64,000 nucleotides of DNA from Dermacentor variabilis (lineage: Eukaryota > Arthropoda > Arachnida > Ixodida > Ixodidae). The stretch covers positions 36,493,277 to 36,557,276 of the forward strand of contig NC_134569.1 of assembly GCF_050947875.1 (NCBI RefSeq). Reading direction: 5' to 3'. This document shows positions 1 through 10,707 of the stretch, piece by piece. Every line of letters begins with the position of its first letter. The first letter of the stretch is position 1. The notes beneath the pieces were generated by a model. It was not told the origin of the DNA, did no database searches, and saw only the letters and a program-made list of their open reading frames with translations. Both the position numbers and the translations under genes were made by a program.

Positions 1-879
1 GTGATTACTTTTTTTTATATATAGTCTTCTGTTTGAAATGATGATCAATACGTGCAGCGCTTCTATAGCATAAATTGCAAGTTCTTTGCTTTAATATCGA
101 CAAAGTCTCGCACACGAGTGAGCATCTATTAGCTGGAGCATGGAGGGCATGACAACATTCTACGACAAAGCTGGAATAAAAGAAAATACAGGCATTGTAC
201 CATGCAGTGTGAGGAGCTATATACTTAAAATTCTTGCAGCAACACTGCACTGGCAAATGACTCCTGATGCCTCATTTGGCTCATATTTTCTTTTTTTGGG
301 AAGGTAGTCATTGTATGATGAATTTGCTTGTTTGGAGGAATGACCTGTACTGACGTTGGTGCAACCACATCCTGATTTACACTGTCTGTTCTCAGTACAT
401 CTGAGTAAAAGCTACGCATTTTTTTATTTGCACTCTTGTTTATATTGCCAATGACAGAAATGCTTGTTTTTGTTACATAAAAGCAGAGGTTGTTAATAAA
501 TGTTTCCCATGCCAACACTCGTTGTATATATCTGCATGACAATAGCACATGATGAATGCATTGCACAAGTTCATATTTACATTGCAAGAGCAGCATTAAA
601 GGCCAATGATATTCTTGCACTTTGCCAGTGGTCCGAGTAGCACACCACCTACTTTATCACCTGGATCATCCAGTTGGAGTGGTGGATGATAAAAAAAGGA
701 ATAGAAGGAAGCGAAAGCAATCTTTACGTTGCATTATACCAGATCTGACGTCTCACTTGCGACAGCTCGTAACATACTGTATTTTCTCATAAATAATGCG
801 ACCATTACTATAACACGAAAGGGGGGAGGACTTTCGGTCTCTCATAAAAAGAAAACAATATATATACAGCTAGAGCTTG
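1..879. other. Intergenic DNA, nothing recognised
   Basis: AT-rich sequence with only short open frames on both strands. None has a domain or motif that I recognise, and no RNA gene or repeat boundary is evident. Confidence 0.4.
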
Positions 880-2190
880 ATATAATGAGCTTCAACATAA
901 TGAAATTCTCAATATAACGAAGTATTTAACATTTAATACCTTTTGTCCATAGAACATGTATTTAGAACCTCAATGTAACTGCAGCATAGCCATGGCGTGT
1001 TCGCAGTAACGCCAGACCAGTGAAGCATCAGCATAGTCAGAACAAAATGAACGTTTATTCAAAGTTGTAGAGCATATTTATAAGTAGCCGAGTGGCAGGA
1101 AGATAGGAAGGAACACATGTTAGCAGTGATAGTCTGAACTCTGAAGGATCGCCAGATGATGCGATAAAAGGTGCGCGCACTTCGAAAATGCACATGAAGT
1201 TGCAACAATAATGAATTGTGTTAGTGCACGATTTCAGTATAACAAAATTTCACTGCCGCCTCGAAGGAATGCCGAGAAAATAAATGGAAGCTTCCGCGGA
1301 CGGTCAGATGATTCAATTACAAGCTGTTGCTTGCAAACACACCTCTCAAATAGCACGCTGCTCGACAAAAAAAAGATCGCCGAAGTGGAGCCGCTTAATG
1401 TTCCGTATAAAGTACAGGTGTGACAAGATCCTATTGCACCCGCGCACTGTGTGTTTAGGTGCGACTGAAAGTGCGCGAGGGTGAGACAAGAAAGATGATG
1501 GCTTCGCGAGTACCACCTTCCCGTGCCAGCAAAGGGAAAGATGGGGAGGGGAGCGAGCTCACAGTAGTGCGATTAAGCATGCGCGAGGAGGACGGATTGG
1601 GGGGTAAGTTGGTGAGAGTTTCGGTCGTGGCAGCGCATGGCTGTAAACGCAGCTGAGCTCACACACAGCCACGCACCCTGCTTTAGAGGTACTCTGCCGC
1701 ATGTGCAACGAGTGGACGTGCCAAGACGGTGTGGCACCACGTAAGCCGTCTTATGGCGCATTTAGTATTGGAGGTTGCGTAATCTCGAGTTTCAGTGACC
1801 CATTGGAGCTAGAAGCAGACAAAGCATTCGCTCCCCGCTACCGGCACTTTTCCTGACGCTGTCAGCCACGGGGGCGGAATCCACGCGAAAGCATGACTGG
1901 CATCGCTTAATTCGTACCGCCAAGAAGGTATGGTCGACTTATGTGGCACGAAACCGTATCATTCGTCAATGACTGCCAAGTTTATCAAAATGAATTGTTT
2001 TCTCATTCAAATTTGTTTTTTTATATTGCCCGATAATTCAGAAAATTCTGCGGCCCCTTTCTGTGTAAAAAATAATCCATCGGCGGCTCTACTTATTTGC
2101 TTAGAAGGTCGAATTTCAGTACAACGAAATTTCAATATAATGAAGCAAATTGCTGATTTTGCTATTGATTGCTGAAATTCATGATCAAAG
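880..2190. repeat. Probable old DNA-transposon or other high-copy tick repeat
   Basis: A motif of the form TTTCAATATAACGAA recurs, diverged, near 892-916, 1230-1250 and 2113-2145, bracketing about 1.2 kb of more GC-rich sequence. The block from about 1228 onward has the look of a high-copy tick repeat, but this is from memory of tick sequence style and is not a computed match. No transposase frame is visible. Borders are approximate. Confidence 0.35.
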
Positions 2191-3264
2191 TTTGACTGTA
2201 TTATGATTATAATGAGGAGTGATGCCTCAGAAAAACTGGGAAACGAAGCATAAAAGTGGATGGCCTGCAGGGCTTTATTCACTGTTAGTGCCATCGAAAA
2301 AAAAAGTGAAAGGATGATTGCCGACGCCTTTTTCACTGTCGGCGAGTACGACATTGTCCTCTGGGAAGCTAACTAAGGTTATCGGACAAACAGCCTTTCA
2401 GAAATGCCTAAGACATAATGGAACATGGCAAAACCTTTAATGGATTATGTGGTGATGCACTGCCTGACATCCCAGATCGTTCGCTTGATGCACCTGCACA
2501 GCAGCGCCGATCTTAAGGTTGTGATTAGCACACTGTAACCACATTAATGCGGCACTAACAAACTTCCAAATCAGAAGGAGAAAGCCTGCGCGTAATGCTC
2601 AGTGGGAACTCCCAGCTCGAACGTTCTTGCAGGACACATTGTGGCAGTGGACAAGGAGAGGACAGCGAGCAGGTGAAATTACAAGAAAAGACATACCGCA
2701 TTATATTCGTTTCGCAAACCAGTATATATGAGGAACTTTCTGAGGCCTGAAATTCATTTTAAGAATGCGTTATATTCATGCAAATAAGGTACTTTTGTAG
2801 ACATGGCAAAACTGCATGCTTAAACACGTCCACATGTGTGCATTTCTATAGACATGCATCCGCACACATGCCCTTTAAATTTCACATTTTATACATTTTA
2901 GCTTGGTGGAGTGCCCTGTTTGAAAGCCCACTGCATACAAACTAGCTATTCCCATATAATGTGCCTGATTGGCCCTATAATTCTGATGCGTTGCATTTCT
3001 CAATATGGCTGCTACAATACTGCAGCTGTTTGCGTTTGCCTGACGCAGAAAACTGAGTTCCTGGTAACTTACCCATCACAGAGTGTTTATCACCATCGCA
3101 TAAACTCAACCCGGACAAGATTTGCCCTTGCAGCAATTTAGTAGCCACATGAGAATTAGATGGCACATCAGTATCTACAACCACAGGATTAGGCAAAGAG
3201 CATGTTCATTCACAGCTTGACAGAGCAGCACTGCAGTGGCCCGCAAGTGGGAGGCCACATCAAC
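2191..3264. other. Intergenic DNA, nothing recognised
   Basis: No open frame with a recognisable domain and no tandem repeat or inverted repeat of note was seen in this stretch. Confidence 0.4.
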
Positions 3265-3782
3265 TTTTAAAGGGACAATAAATGGAAAAATTATTTCTTC
3301 TGTATTAGCTATTTACCCTTGTACAATACAAAAAATGTCGCTTTTACCACAAGAGGCTTGGTAGGCCAAAGAAGGCACAAAAAAAAAAAAAAAGAAATAC
3401 TGGTGGCAACGATGCCTTGAAATTCCTGCACCTGCTTGCCATGACGTCATTGATTTTGGCGGTGTTGAGTTGGGCCTACCTAATTGCTTATCGGTAAAAA
3501 TTGACTACATTGTGTCATTAAGGAGCCAAAGGTTTAACACGGTAAGTAATGGGAATGTTTACTTAGCCAACGTGGCTCAAGTATGAAATAACACTTTGAA
3601 ATCCATCGCATTATACGGCTCACTGGCGCTGGGATTTCGGTACGAAATTCAAGAACTGAAACTTTGTCCTTCATTTTCTCTTCTAATAATCAACGTACGT
3701 TCATGACATGTATGAAAACAGTTTTGAAAGAATACTTTGGCTGTTCACATTGTTTTAGCATTTCTTTATGTCCCTTCAAATG
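3265..3782. mobile_element. MITE-like element with diverged terminal inverted repeats
   Basis: The left end TTTTAAAGGGACAATAAATG (from 3265) pairs in inverted orientation with the right end TTTCTTTATGTCCCTTCAAA (3761-3780), so about 12-15 terminal bases are shared, centred on AAGGGACA. The 500-bp interior has no coding capacity and holds an A-rich run at 3379-3393. This size and structure fit a non-autonomous DNA transposon. The superfamily cannot be set because the target duplication is not clear. Confidence 0.45.
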
Positions 3783-6124
3783 CAATAGTTTCTTTGTGTA
3801 TCCTTGCTGACCCTCCTGAATATGCTCCTCCGGCCTAGGAGCTATACTAACATAACCTTCAAAATGGACCCATTAGAATTCACCTCTATACTCAGCCCCA
3901 TGCAAATGTGTGGGGTGGTGGCTCCAAAAAGGAAGCAGGCTCCCATGGCAGAACTGATTGCAGGGTGAAAAAAAACGAGCCACTTCCTGGACGCTGTTGT
4001 TACACTGCCATCATGGTGACTGTCATTAAGCATAATGGAGTGCACAATGCTCAAGGCAGTGTGCCCAAGCCCGGGTGGCACGTATTGAAATCAAATGTAA
4101 GGGTTCATTTCTGTAAGCTCCGTGACTTGCACTCTGAATGCAGTGCTTCAGTACTATGATAGCTCGAGATATGACTTCATTCCCATGATAGCGACTAGGA
4201 CTTCAACACTAATAAAATTCCTGCAACCTACTGCTTCCCTCATTTCACGAGAGTCCTTGGGGTATGGTCGACTCGGACGTAATACCAACCACTAGAGCGG
4301 AGATGCATAATTGATCGCATATTCGAAAAGAGGTGCACAAAATTAAAAATTTAGAACATCTACTCATTGTCATGGACTCGAAAGCATCGGAGCGCCAGAC
4401 TTCTGCAACAAGACATTGGAAAATCTAGTCAGCCGCGCTCACAACAATAATCGTGTAACAAAAATTAGTGATGTTTCACTTCGTGAACGCGGGTTATGTG
4501 CAAGCATGTGGGTGCTGTTCCTGGGTTTATTAGCTATGCCGTCCTGCCTGACACCCGCATTGTCGCAAGCCGCCTAGCACGTTGTTCGGGAGTCTCTGGG
4601 CATGCCTAGCCCGCGCCTTGTGCCGATCGGCAGGCCGAGCGCGGTCGGTCGACTCGCGCTCGGCCTGCCGCCGCTTGCGTTGCTGCTCCCTCCTCCTCGC
4701 TTGGCGCTCGGCCTCTTGATCGCCAGACGAACTGGCTACATCCATGGCGCAGACAGAAACAGTAGCAAGTGCCAGACGATGCTCCACCTCCTTTCTCCCT
4801 CCCTCCGCCGTGCGCTCCTGCTCTCACCTTCAGGCGCCCTCTTCCTCCGGCGCTTGCTTCGCCGATTTCGCAGTTGGGGCATGAACGCTTGCGCGTAAGA
4901 TTATAACGTTTTATTACGCGCTAAGACTCGAATGCTATCACATTAATGACATTGGAAGAATTTTACTTGGACGGTGGTGAGAGGGCCACTTGCAGGTATG
5001 AAAAAATAGTGACATGAAATGTGCACAGCAAACAGCTGAAAGTTGTGTTTCCGCATGTACTCGAGAAACCTGGTACCTGAAACGCCGATTTAGGGAAATC
5101 CGCGATAAAATGAACATCTCTCATTTCCTGATCTCAGTTTACTTGTACACAAGGTATATCCCCACAATTTAGCGAAACAGTTTTGCCCCTCTGGTTCTAT
5201 TTGCGCTCACATGCACCGCATATACACCGCATATACACCGCATGCACCTGGAGCCTTTGTGACGAGGGAAAGACAATGTCTTGCCATTAAATTATCTGCA
5301 CACGTCTTATCGCGGCACAAACCTTTCCAGCAAAAGTGGCAGGGAAAATGACGCAGGTCGCGCGCCCTGTGGAAATTGATGCAAGCGAAGCATTGTTCAC
5401 ATTCACGCTAAATCTTTTGTTGCTTTAGCGCAAATGAACGTTTCAATCGTCTCAAAGCGCTAGATGCCACGAGCGGAGAATAGCATTTGGTGAGAATCAA
5501 GTGGTTTCTGACGCGTTCGCGCGTTTCTAGGCGCTTCAATAGTCTCGAAGTCACGACCTACTGTGCTCGAAGTGCTGGCGTTCGCGAGCAAGTAGTGGTA
5601 GGTTAAGATAAAAAGTTCTCATGAGCCATTTAAGTTCCCGCACAAAATGTTCGTTTCATTTATTTCCGCAAGGAGCTGCCACACACAGCTGTCGCCTTTG
5701 ATTCTTCAGCGTACGTTCACGAGTCGAGATTCTTTGTAGAAGCGTTTTATACAAGTTCGCGTGAGGTGGTGCGAGAAATTTGGAAAGGAGTAATGATGCC
5801 CTCGCTAACGTTCGCAAATGCCATTTCGTGCTTAAAATCAGAGATCTTATCGGGTTTGGAAGTAAAGCAAAGGTTGGTGGGCCGAGTAGCATCGGGGGTC
5901 CACGCTAAAGCCGCAAATAAGTTAGGCAGTTCATGGTAATATATGCGTTGGACCGGCCTCTTCTGAAGTCAGAGAAGCGCAGAGCAAAATTTGTTTTGAA
6001 GGGAGAGTCGCTAACGTGGATTAAAGTGGTGGAGACATGAAAATTTTCGTTAATGCGTTCTTCGATTCAAGCGTTGCGTATTGCTTCATGAAGCGCGAGA
6101 CACACCGAGGGATTCATATATACA
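3783..6124. other. Intergenic DNA with a GC-rich patch
   Basis: Mostly unremarkable sequence. A GC-rich patch at about 4540-4890 gives overlapping short open frames on both strands from composition alone. A short tandem repeat (12-bp unit with core CGCATATACA, about three copies) lies at 5214-5248. No gene was recognised. Confidence 0.4.
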
Positions 6125-6251
6125 CAATAAATAATTTAGTAATAGCATTATTAATTAATATAATAATATAATATACAATTATATATATTATATTTAATAT
6201 ACATTAATATAATATATAATTAATAGCATTCCTGTGCAATAATAGCACAGG
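6125..6251. repeat. AT-rich tract and hairpin bordering the minisatellite
   Basis: About 100 bp of nearly pure A/T, rich in ATTAATATA-type palindromes, abuts the 72-bp array. At the junction is a perfect hairpin: CCTGTGC (6231-6237), a 7-base loop, then GCACAGG (6245-6251). The right arm overlaps the first, partial 72-bp unit. Confidence 0.6.
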
Positions 6252-8070
6252 AAACGGAGGGCCCGTCAGGCCAAGTGTGTACTGAGGTGGAAAGTTCGGC
6301 CAGCCTGCCAGAAAAAGCACAAGAAACGGAGGGCCTGTTAGGCCAAGTGTGCACTGCGGTGGCAACTTCGGCCAGCCTGCCAGAAAAAGCGCAAGAAACG
6401 GAGGGTTCGTTAGGTCAATTGTGTACTGAGGTGGCAAGTACGGCCAGCCTGCCAGAAAAAGCACTAGAAACGGAGGGCCCGTTAGGCCAAGTGTGTATGG
6501 AGGTGGCAAGTTCGGCCAGCCTGCCAGAAAAAGCACGAGAAACGGAGGGCCTGTTAGGCCAAGTGTGCACTGCGGTGGCAAGTTCGGCCAGCCTACCAGA
6601 AAAAGCACAAGAAACGGAGGGCCCGTTAGGCCAAGTGTGTATGGAGGTGGCAAGTTCGGCCATCCAACCAGAAAAAGCACGAGAAACGGAGGGCCTGTTA
6701 GGCCAAGTGTGCACTGCGGTGGCAAGTTCGGCCAGCCTGCCAGAATAAGCACAAGAAACGGAGGGCCTGTTAGGCCAAGTGTGCACTGAGGTGGCAAGTT
6801 CGGCCAGCCTACCAGAAAAAGCACAAGAAACGGAGGGCCCGTTAGGCCAAGTGTGTATGGAGGTGGCAAGTTCGGCCAGCCTGCCAGAAAAAGCACGAGA
6901 AACGGAGGGCCTGTTAGGCCAAGTGTGCACTGCGGTGGCAAGTTCGGCCAGCCTGCCAGAATAAGCACAAGAAACGGAGGGCCTGTTAGGCCAAGTGTGC
7001 ACTGCGGTGGCAAGTTCGGCCAGCCTACCAGAAAAAGCACAAGAAACGGAGGGCCCGTTAGGCCAAGTGTGTACTGAGGTGGCAATTTCGGCCATCCAAC
7101 CAGAAAAAGCACAAGAAACGGAGGGCCTGTTAGGCCAAGTGTGCACTGCGGTGGCAACTTCGGCCAGCCTGCCAGAAAAAGCGCAAGAAACGGAGGGTTC
7201 GTTAGGTCAATTGTGTACTGAGGTGGCAAGTACGGCCAGCCTGCCAGAAAAAGCACTAGAAACGGAGGGCCCGTTAGGCCAAGTGTGTATGGAGGTGGCA
7301 AGTTCGGCCAGCCTGCCAGAAAAAGCACGAGAAACGGAGGGCCTGTTAGGCCAAGTGTGCACTGCGGTGGCAAGTTCGGCCAGCCTGCCAGAATAAGCAC
7401 AAGAAACGGAGGGCCTGTTAGGCCAAGTGTGCACTGCGGTGGCAAGTTCGGCCAGCCTACCAGAAAAAGCACAAGAAACGGAGGGCCCGTTAGGCCAAGT
7501 GTGTACTGAGGTGGCAATTTCGGCCATCCAACCAGAAAAAGCACAAGAAACGGAGGGCCCGTTAGGCCAAGTGTGTATGGAGGGGGCAAGTTCGGCCAGT
7601 CTGCCAGAAAAAGCACAAGAAACGGAGGGCCTGTTAGGCCAAGTGTGTGCGGAGGTGGCGATTTCGGCCATCTAGCCAGAAAAAGCACAAGAAACGGAGG
7701 GCCCGTTAGGCCAAGTGTGCATGGAGGTGGCAAGTTCGGCCAGCCTGCCAGAAAAAGCACAAGAAACGGATGGCCCATTAGGCCAAGTGTGCACTGCGGT
7801 GGCAAGTTCGGCAAGCCTGCCAGAAAAAGCGCAAGAAACGGATGGCCCATTAGGCCAAGTGTGCACTGCGGTGGCAAGTTCGGCAAGCCTGCCAGAAAAA
7901 GCACAAGAAACGGATGGCCCATTAGGCCAAGTGTGGACTGCGGTTGCAAGTTGGGCCAGCCTGCCAGAAAAAGCGCAAGAAATGGAGGGCCCGTTAGGCC
8001 AAGTGTGTACGGAGGTGGCAAATTGGGCCAGCCTGCCGAGAAAGCACAAGAAACGGAGGACCCGTTAGGC
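6243..8070. repeat. 72-bp minisatellite array, left part (about 25 units)
   Basis: Tandem units of 72 bp, each containing GGCCAAGTGTG, GGTGGCAAGTTCGGCCA and CAGAAAAAGCAC blocks. The unit length is a multiple of three and carries few stop codons, so long open frames run through the array in several frames on both strands, the longest being 605 codons on the minus strand (6204-8021). There are higher-order copies: the stretch from 6853 to 7077 recurs identically at 7285-7509, 432 bp (six units) away, and a distinctive variant containing GGTTCGTTAGGTCAATTGTG occurs at about 6404 and 7196, 792 bp (eleven units) apart. Array expansion is the simplest explanation; I do not regard it as a gene. Confidence 0.93.
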
Positions 8071-8972
8071 TGTTAAGAACGGCCCGCTGGGGTGCAAGTT
8101 TTGCCAGCCAGTTGCGAAAGCGGCGTCAACTTCTCCTGGAACGCCACCGCAAACCTCTAGCCACGGCATCACTAAGTCGACTGTGTGCGGAGAACAACGC
8201 GCGTCCTCGACTCTCCGTGGCAGGAGCCAAGATGAGTTCGAGCTGTTAAGAACGGCCCGCTTAGGTGCAAGTTTTGCCAGCCAGTTGCGACAGCAGCGTC
8301 AGCTTTTCCTGGCACGCCACCGCAAACCTCTAGCCACGGCGTCACTAAGTTGACTGTGTGCGGAGAACAATACGCGCGTCCTCGACTCTCCGTCGCAGGA
8401 GCCAAGCTGAGTTCGACGAACCAGGCTTTGTGACGGAACCCGCCACCGCCGATCTGGTCTGCTGTGAACAAGGGAGTCCCCGAGGGAACGTAGTTCGAGG
8501 CCCCTTCCCACGCACCGTTCCTGACGTCAGCCCCGAGTTCTGCGAAGACCGTGTGACCTCGGTTGAGGACCGTGAACCTGTGCGGAAGTGTGTGTGTGTA
8601 ATTCCTCACGCAGAGAGGTGGCTCGTCAACGGTGCCTGGTCAACCGTTTTCCTCACCTTGGGATCGAGGGGGGACCGTGTGTTTATAAACCGCTGTTGTG
8701 CGGCTGCTCAGTGTACTTTCTCTCGCAGCCATGCTAGACTGATGTACTTTCTCTCGCAGTCATGCTAGACTGATGAACTGCAACGTCCTTATGTAGATAC
8801 TGTAAATAAACCCATATTCCTCGTTCTCGATGAGAAGCAGTCCTTCCCTTCAACAACGTACTCAGCGTGGATAAGTTGGACGACGGCATGGGCCAGCTAC
8901 CATCTAATTCATGCCCGACTCCAATCTTGACAACGGGTTACGAGCGATGGAATTGATACCCCAATGCTCACA
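8071..8972 (+). mobile_element. Putative solo LTR inserted into the minisatellite
   Basis: The insertion begins TGTTAAGAAC and ends GCTCACA, giving TG...CA termini. It is flanked on both sides by AGGC (8067-8070 and 8973-8976), which fits a 4-bp target duplication in the 72-bp unit. Inside are a 173-bp tandem duplication (8071-8243 and 8244 to about 8416), a TATAAA box (8684-8689), a 31-bp tandem repeat (from 8712 and 8743) and an AATAAA signal (8805-8810). This order is that of an LTR read on the plus strand. No internal coding region is present, so it would be a solo LTR left by recombination. The family is unknown. The exact right border rests on the target duplication and TG/CA rule alone. 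Confidence 0.6.
8684..8689 (+). promoter_or_regulatory. TATA box of the putative solo LTR
   Basis: TATAAA lies about 120 bp upstream of the AATAAA at 8805-8810, a normal spacing for an LTR promoter and its R-region polyadenylation signal. Assigned by position and motif only. Confidence 0.4.
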
Positions 8973-9300
8973 AGGCCAAGTGTGTAAGGGGGTGGCAAAT
9001 TCGGCCAGCCTGCCAGAAAAAGAAAGCACAAGAAACGAAGGGCCCGTTAGGCCAAGGGTGTACGGAGGTGGCAGCTTGCCAGAAAAGCACGAGAAACGGA
9101 GGGGCAGTTAGGCCAAGTTTGTACTGAGGTGGCAAGTTCGGCCAGCCTGCCGGAAAAAGCACTAGAAGCGGAGGGCCCGTTAGGCCAAGTGTGTACAGAC
9201 GGGGTAAATTCGGCCAGCCTGCCAGAAAAAGCACAAGAAATGCAGGGTCTGTTAGGCCAATTGTGTACGGAGGCGGCAAGTTCGACCAGCCGGCCATTAG
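8973..9300. repeat. 72-bp minisatellite array, right part
   Basis: About four and a half units of the same 72-bp repeat resume directly after the LTR-like insertion. These units are more diverged and carry small indels (for example near 9019 and 9075) compared with the left part, as expected at an array edge that no longer homogenises with the rest. Confidence 0.85.
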
Positions 9301-10417
9301 TCACCTATGGCTGTTCGAATAGGTCAGACCAGAGGTGAAGAAAAGGTGTACGCCCAAAACGAGAAAACCAGACGTGGTCGAAGCGTCTACAATCAAATGT
9401 GCGAAGCGCCAAGGGAACTGTGAAAATGCATGAAGGTGGGGTCCAGCCGGAGACTGAAAAAGCGAAGGAGGGTAAATCGAAAGCTTAGGCATTTGCGGAG
9501 ATCGGGGATCCGGGTGACGCGTTTCGCGAAAAGAAGAGTTTCGCGAAGATTCAGGCGTAGTAACCGTCGCCTAACTGCATTGCGTGCATCTCATTGTAAG
9601 CAGAGGGACAAAGGAAAACAAAGGACAACAGGTCCTGTAGGCTGCTGCAAGAGCCGGTCATTCGCGGGGTCAAAGAAAGGCAACTGCCGAGCACATAAGG
9701 AGACAGTGCGCGCGCGGGTCTGTGAATGTAGCCCTCTCCCAGTAGTTGGAGGCTGCTGTCATAAAGTTTCCGTTACGAGGTGCGTCACATAGATTAGCGG
9801 TTTTTGTCTTCTTCAAGGCACCTCGAAAAAACCCTGGAATGCGTGACTCTCTCGAGCTCATCTGAAAGGGTACATTTGGAGCCCGAGAAAAAAGTTGTCA
9901 GAAAGACTGGTTACAAATAGCTTTGTATTCATTCTGTACTCAGCTTAGTTGCACATTGAACGCTTGAGAGGCGTTAGGAATAGCACAAAATTTTGTTAGG
10001 TTATTAGCATTTTTGGCTCAGCTTAGATCCCTAATTTCAAGTTGAAAGTTCACGTGACGACACGTGTATTGTAAAACAAACAGGGTCAGTGTTGCATACA
10101 ATTTGGAAGGTCACGCACAAGTTGCGGAAATGGATAAGTTATGCCAGAATCTTTGGTTATGCTTTTCCGGAAGTTCATAACGAGTCGTCTTTTACTTGGC
10201 AGGAGTAGTTTTTTGGAAGCATGTTTTGTAGATTGCGTTCATGAGCTTTCATTTCTTCCACGATATTAATTTTTTTGAACGTTTAAGGTTTAGGAGCTTT
10301 TGTCAGACAGAGGGCATCGCTGGTCCCTTGTTATTGTGGGATGGTAGATATTGTTGAGTTAGTTTAATGTTTACGCTCATGAAAACGCGACAGCGGTACG
10401 CTCGAGAAAATAAAGTG
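9301..10417. other. Intergenic DNA, nothing recognised
   Basis: An arginine-rich 120-codon frame at 9430-9792 has no recognisable domain and looks like chance. The rest is AT-rich with no visible repeats. Confidence 0.4.
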
Positions 10418-10449
10418 TCAGTGTTTTCGTTTTCTTCAATTACACAGAA

Positions 10450-10704
10450 ATGTATGCTGAAGATAAAAATATCCTATCTCATAAAACCAAAAACGCACTG
10501 TTATCAAATGGCCGTAAATTGAAAGACACAAACTACAGTATTGGAGAGGACTTCTCCCGCACCGTTCGGCACGCGCGTAAACAGTTACTAGTGTTTGCCA
10601 AAGCCAATTCCAACAAGTACTCCTTGCGCTTCAAAACCCTGCACATCGGCTCAAAACGCTATGTATTTGACGCATCATCCCAAGTCGTTAAGGAAATAGC
10701 ATAG
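10450..10704 (+). pseudogene. LINE ORF1 C-terminal fragment
   Basis: Eighty-four codons from the first ATG, although the frame is open from the element's start at about 10425, where the 5' truncation removed the rest of ORF1. The sequence around residues 22-50 (RKLKDTNYSIGEDFS, then RTVRHARKQL) resembles the C-terminal part of ORF1 nucleic-acid-binding proteins of LINEs. It ends with TAG at 10702-10704. That stop is in the same frame as ORF2 and is followed at once by CAA TTG. ORF1 proteins coat the element RNA. This fragment lacks the N-terminal part and is not expected to function. Confidence 0.65.
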
Positions 10705-10707
10705 CAA

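Noticed and set aside
6204..8021. 605-codon minus-strand frame of 24-residue repeats, as a protein gene
   Set aside because: The 72-bp period keeps several frames open on both strands at once. No promoter, start context or non-repeat domain supports a gene.
9430..9792. Arginine-rich 120-codon frame
   Set aside because: No domain, and composition alone explains it. It does not resemble any nucleic-acid-binding family that I know.
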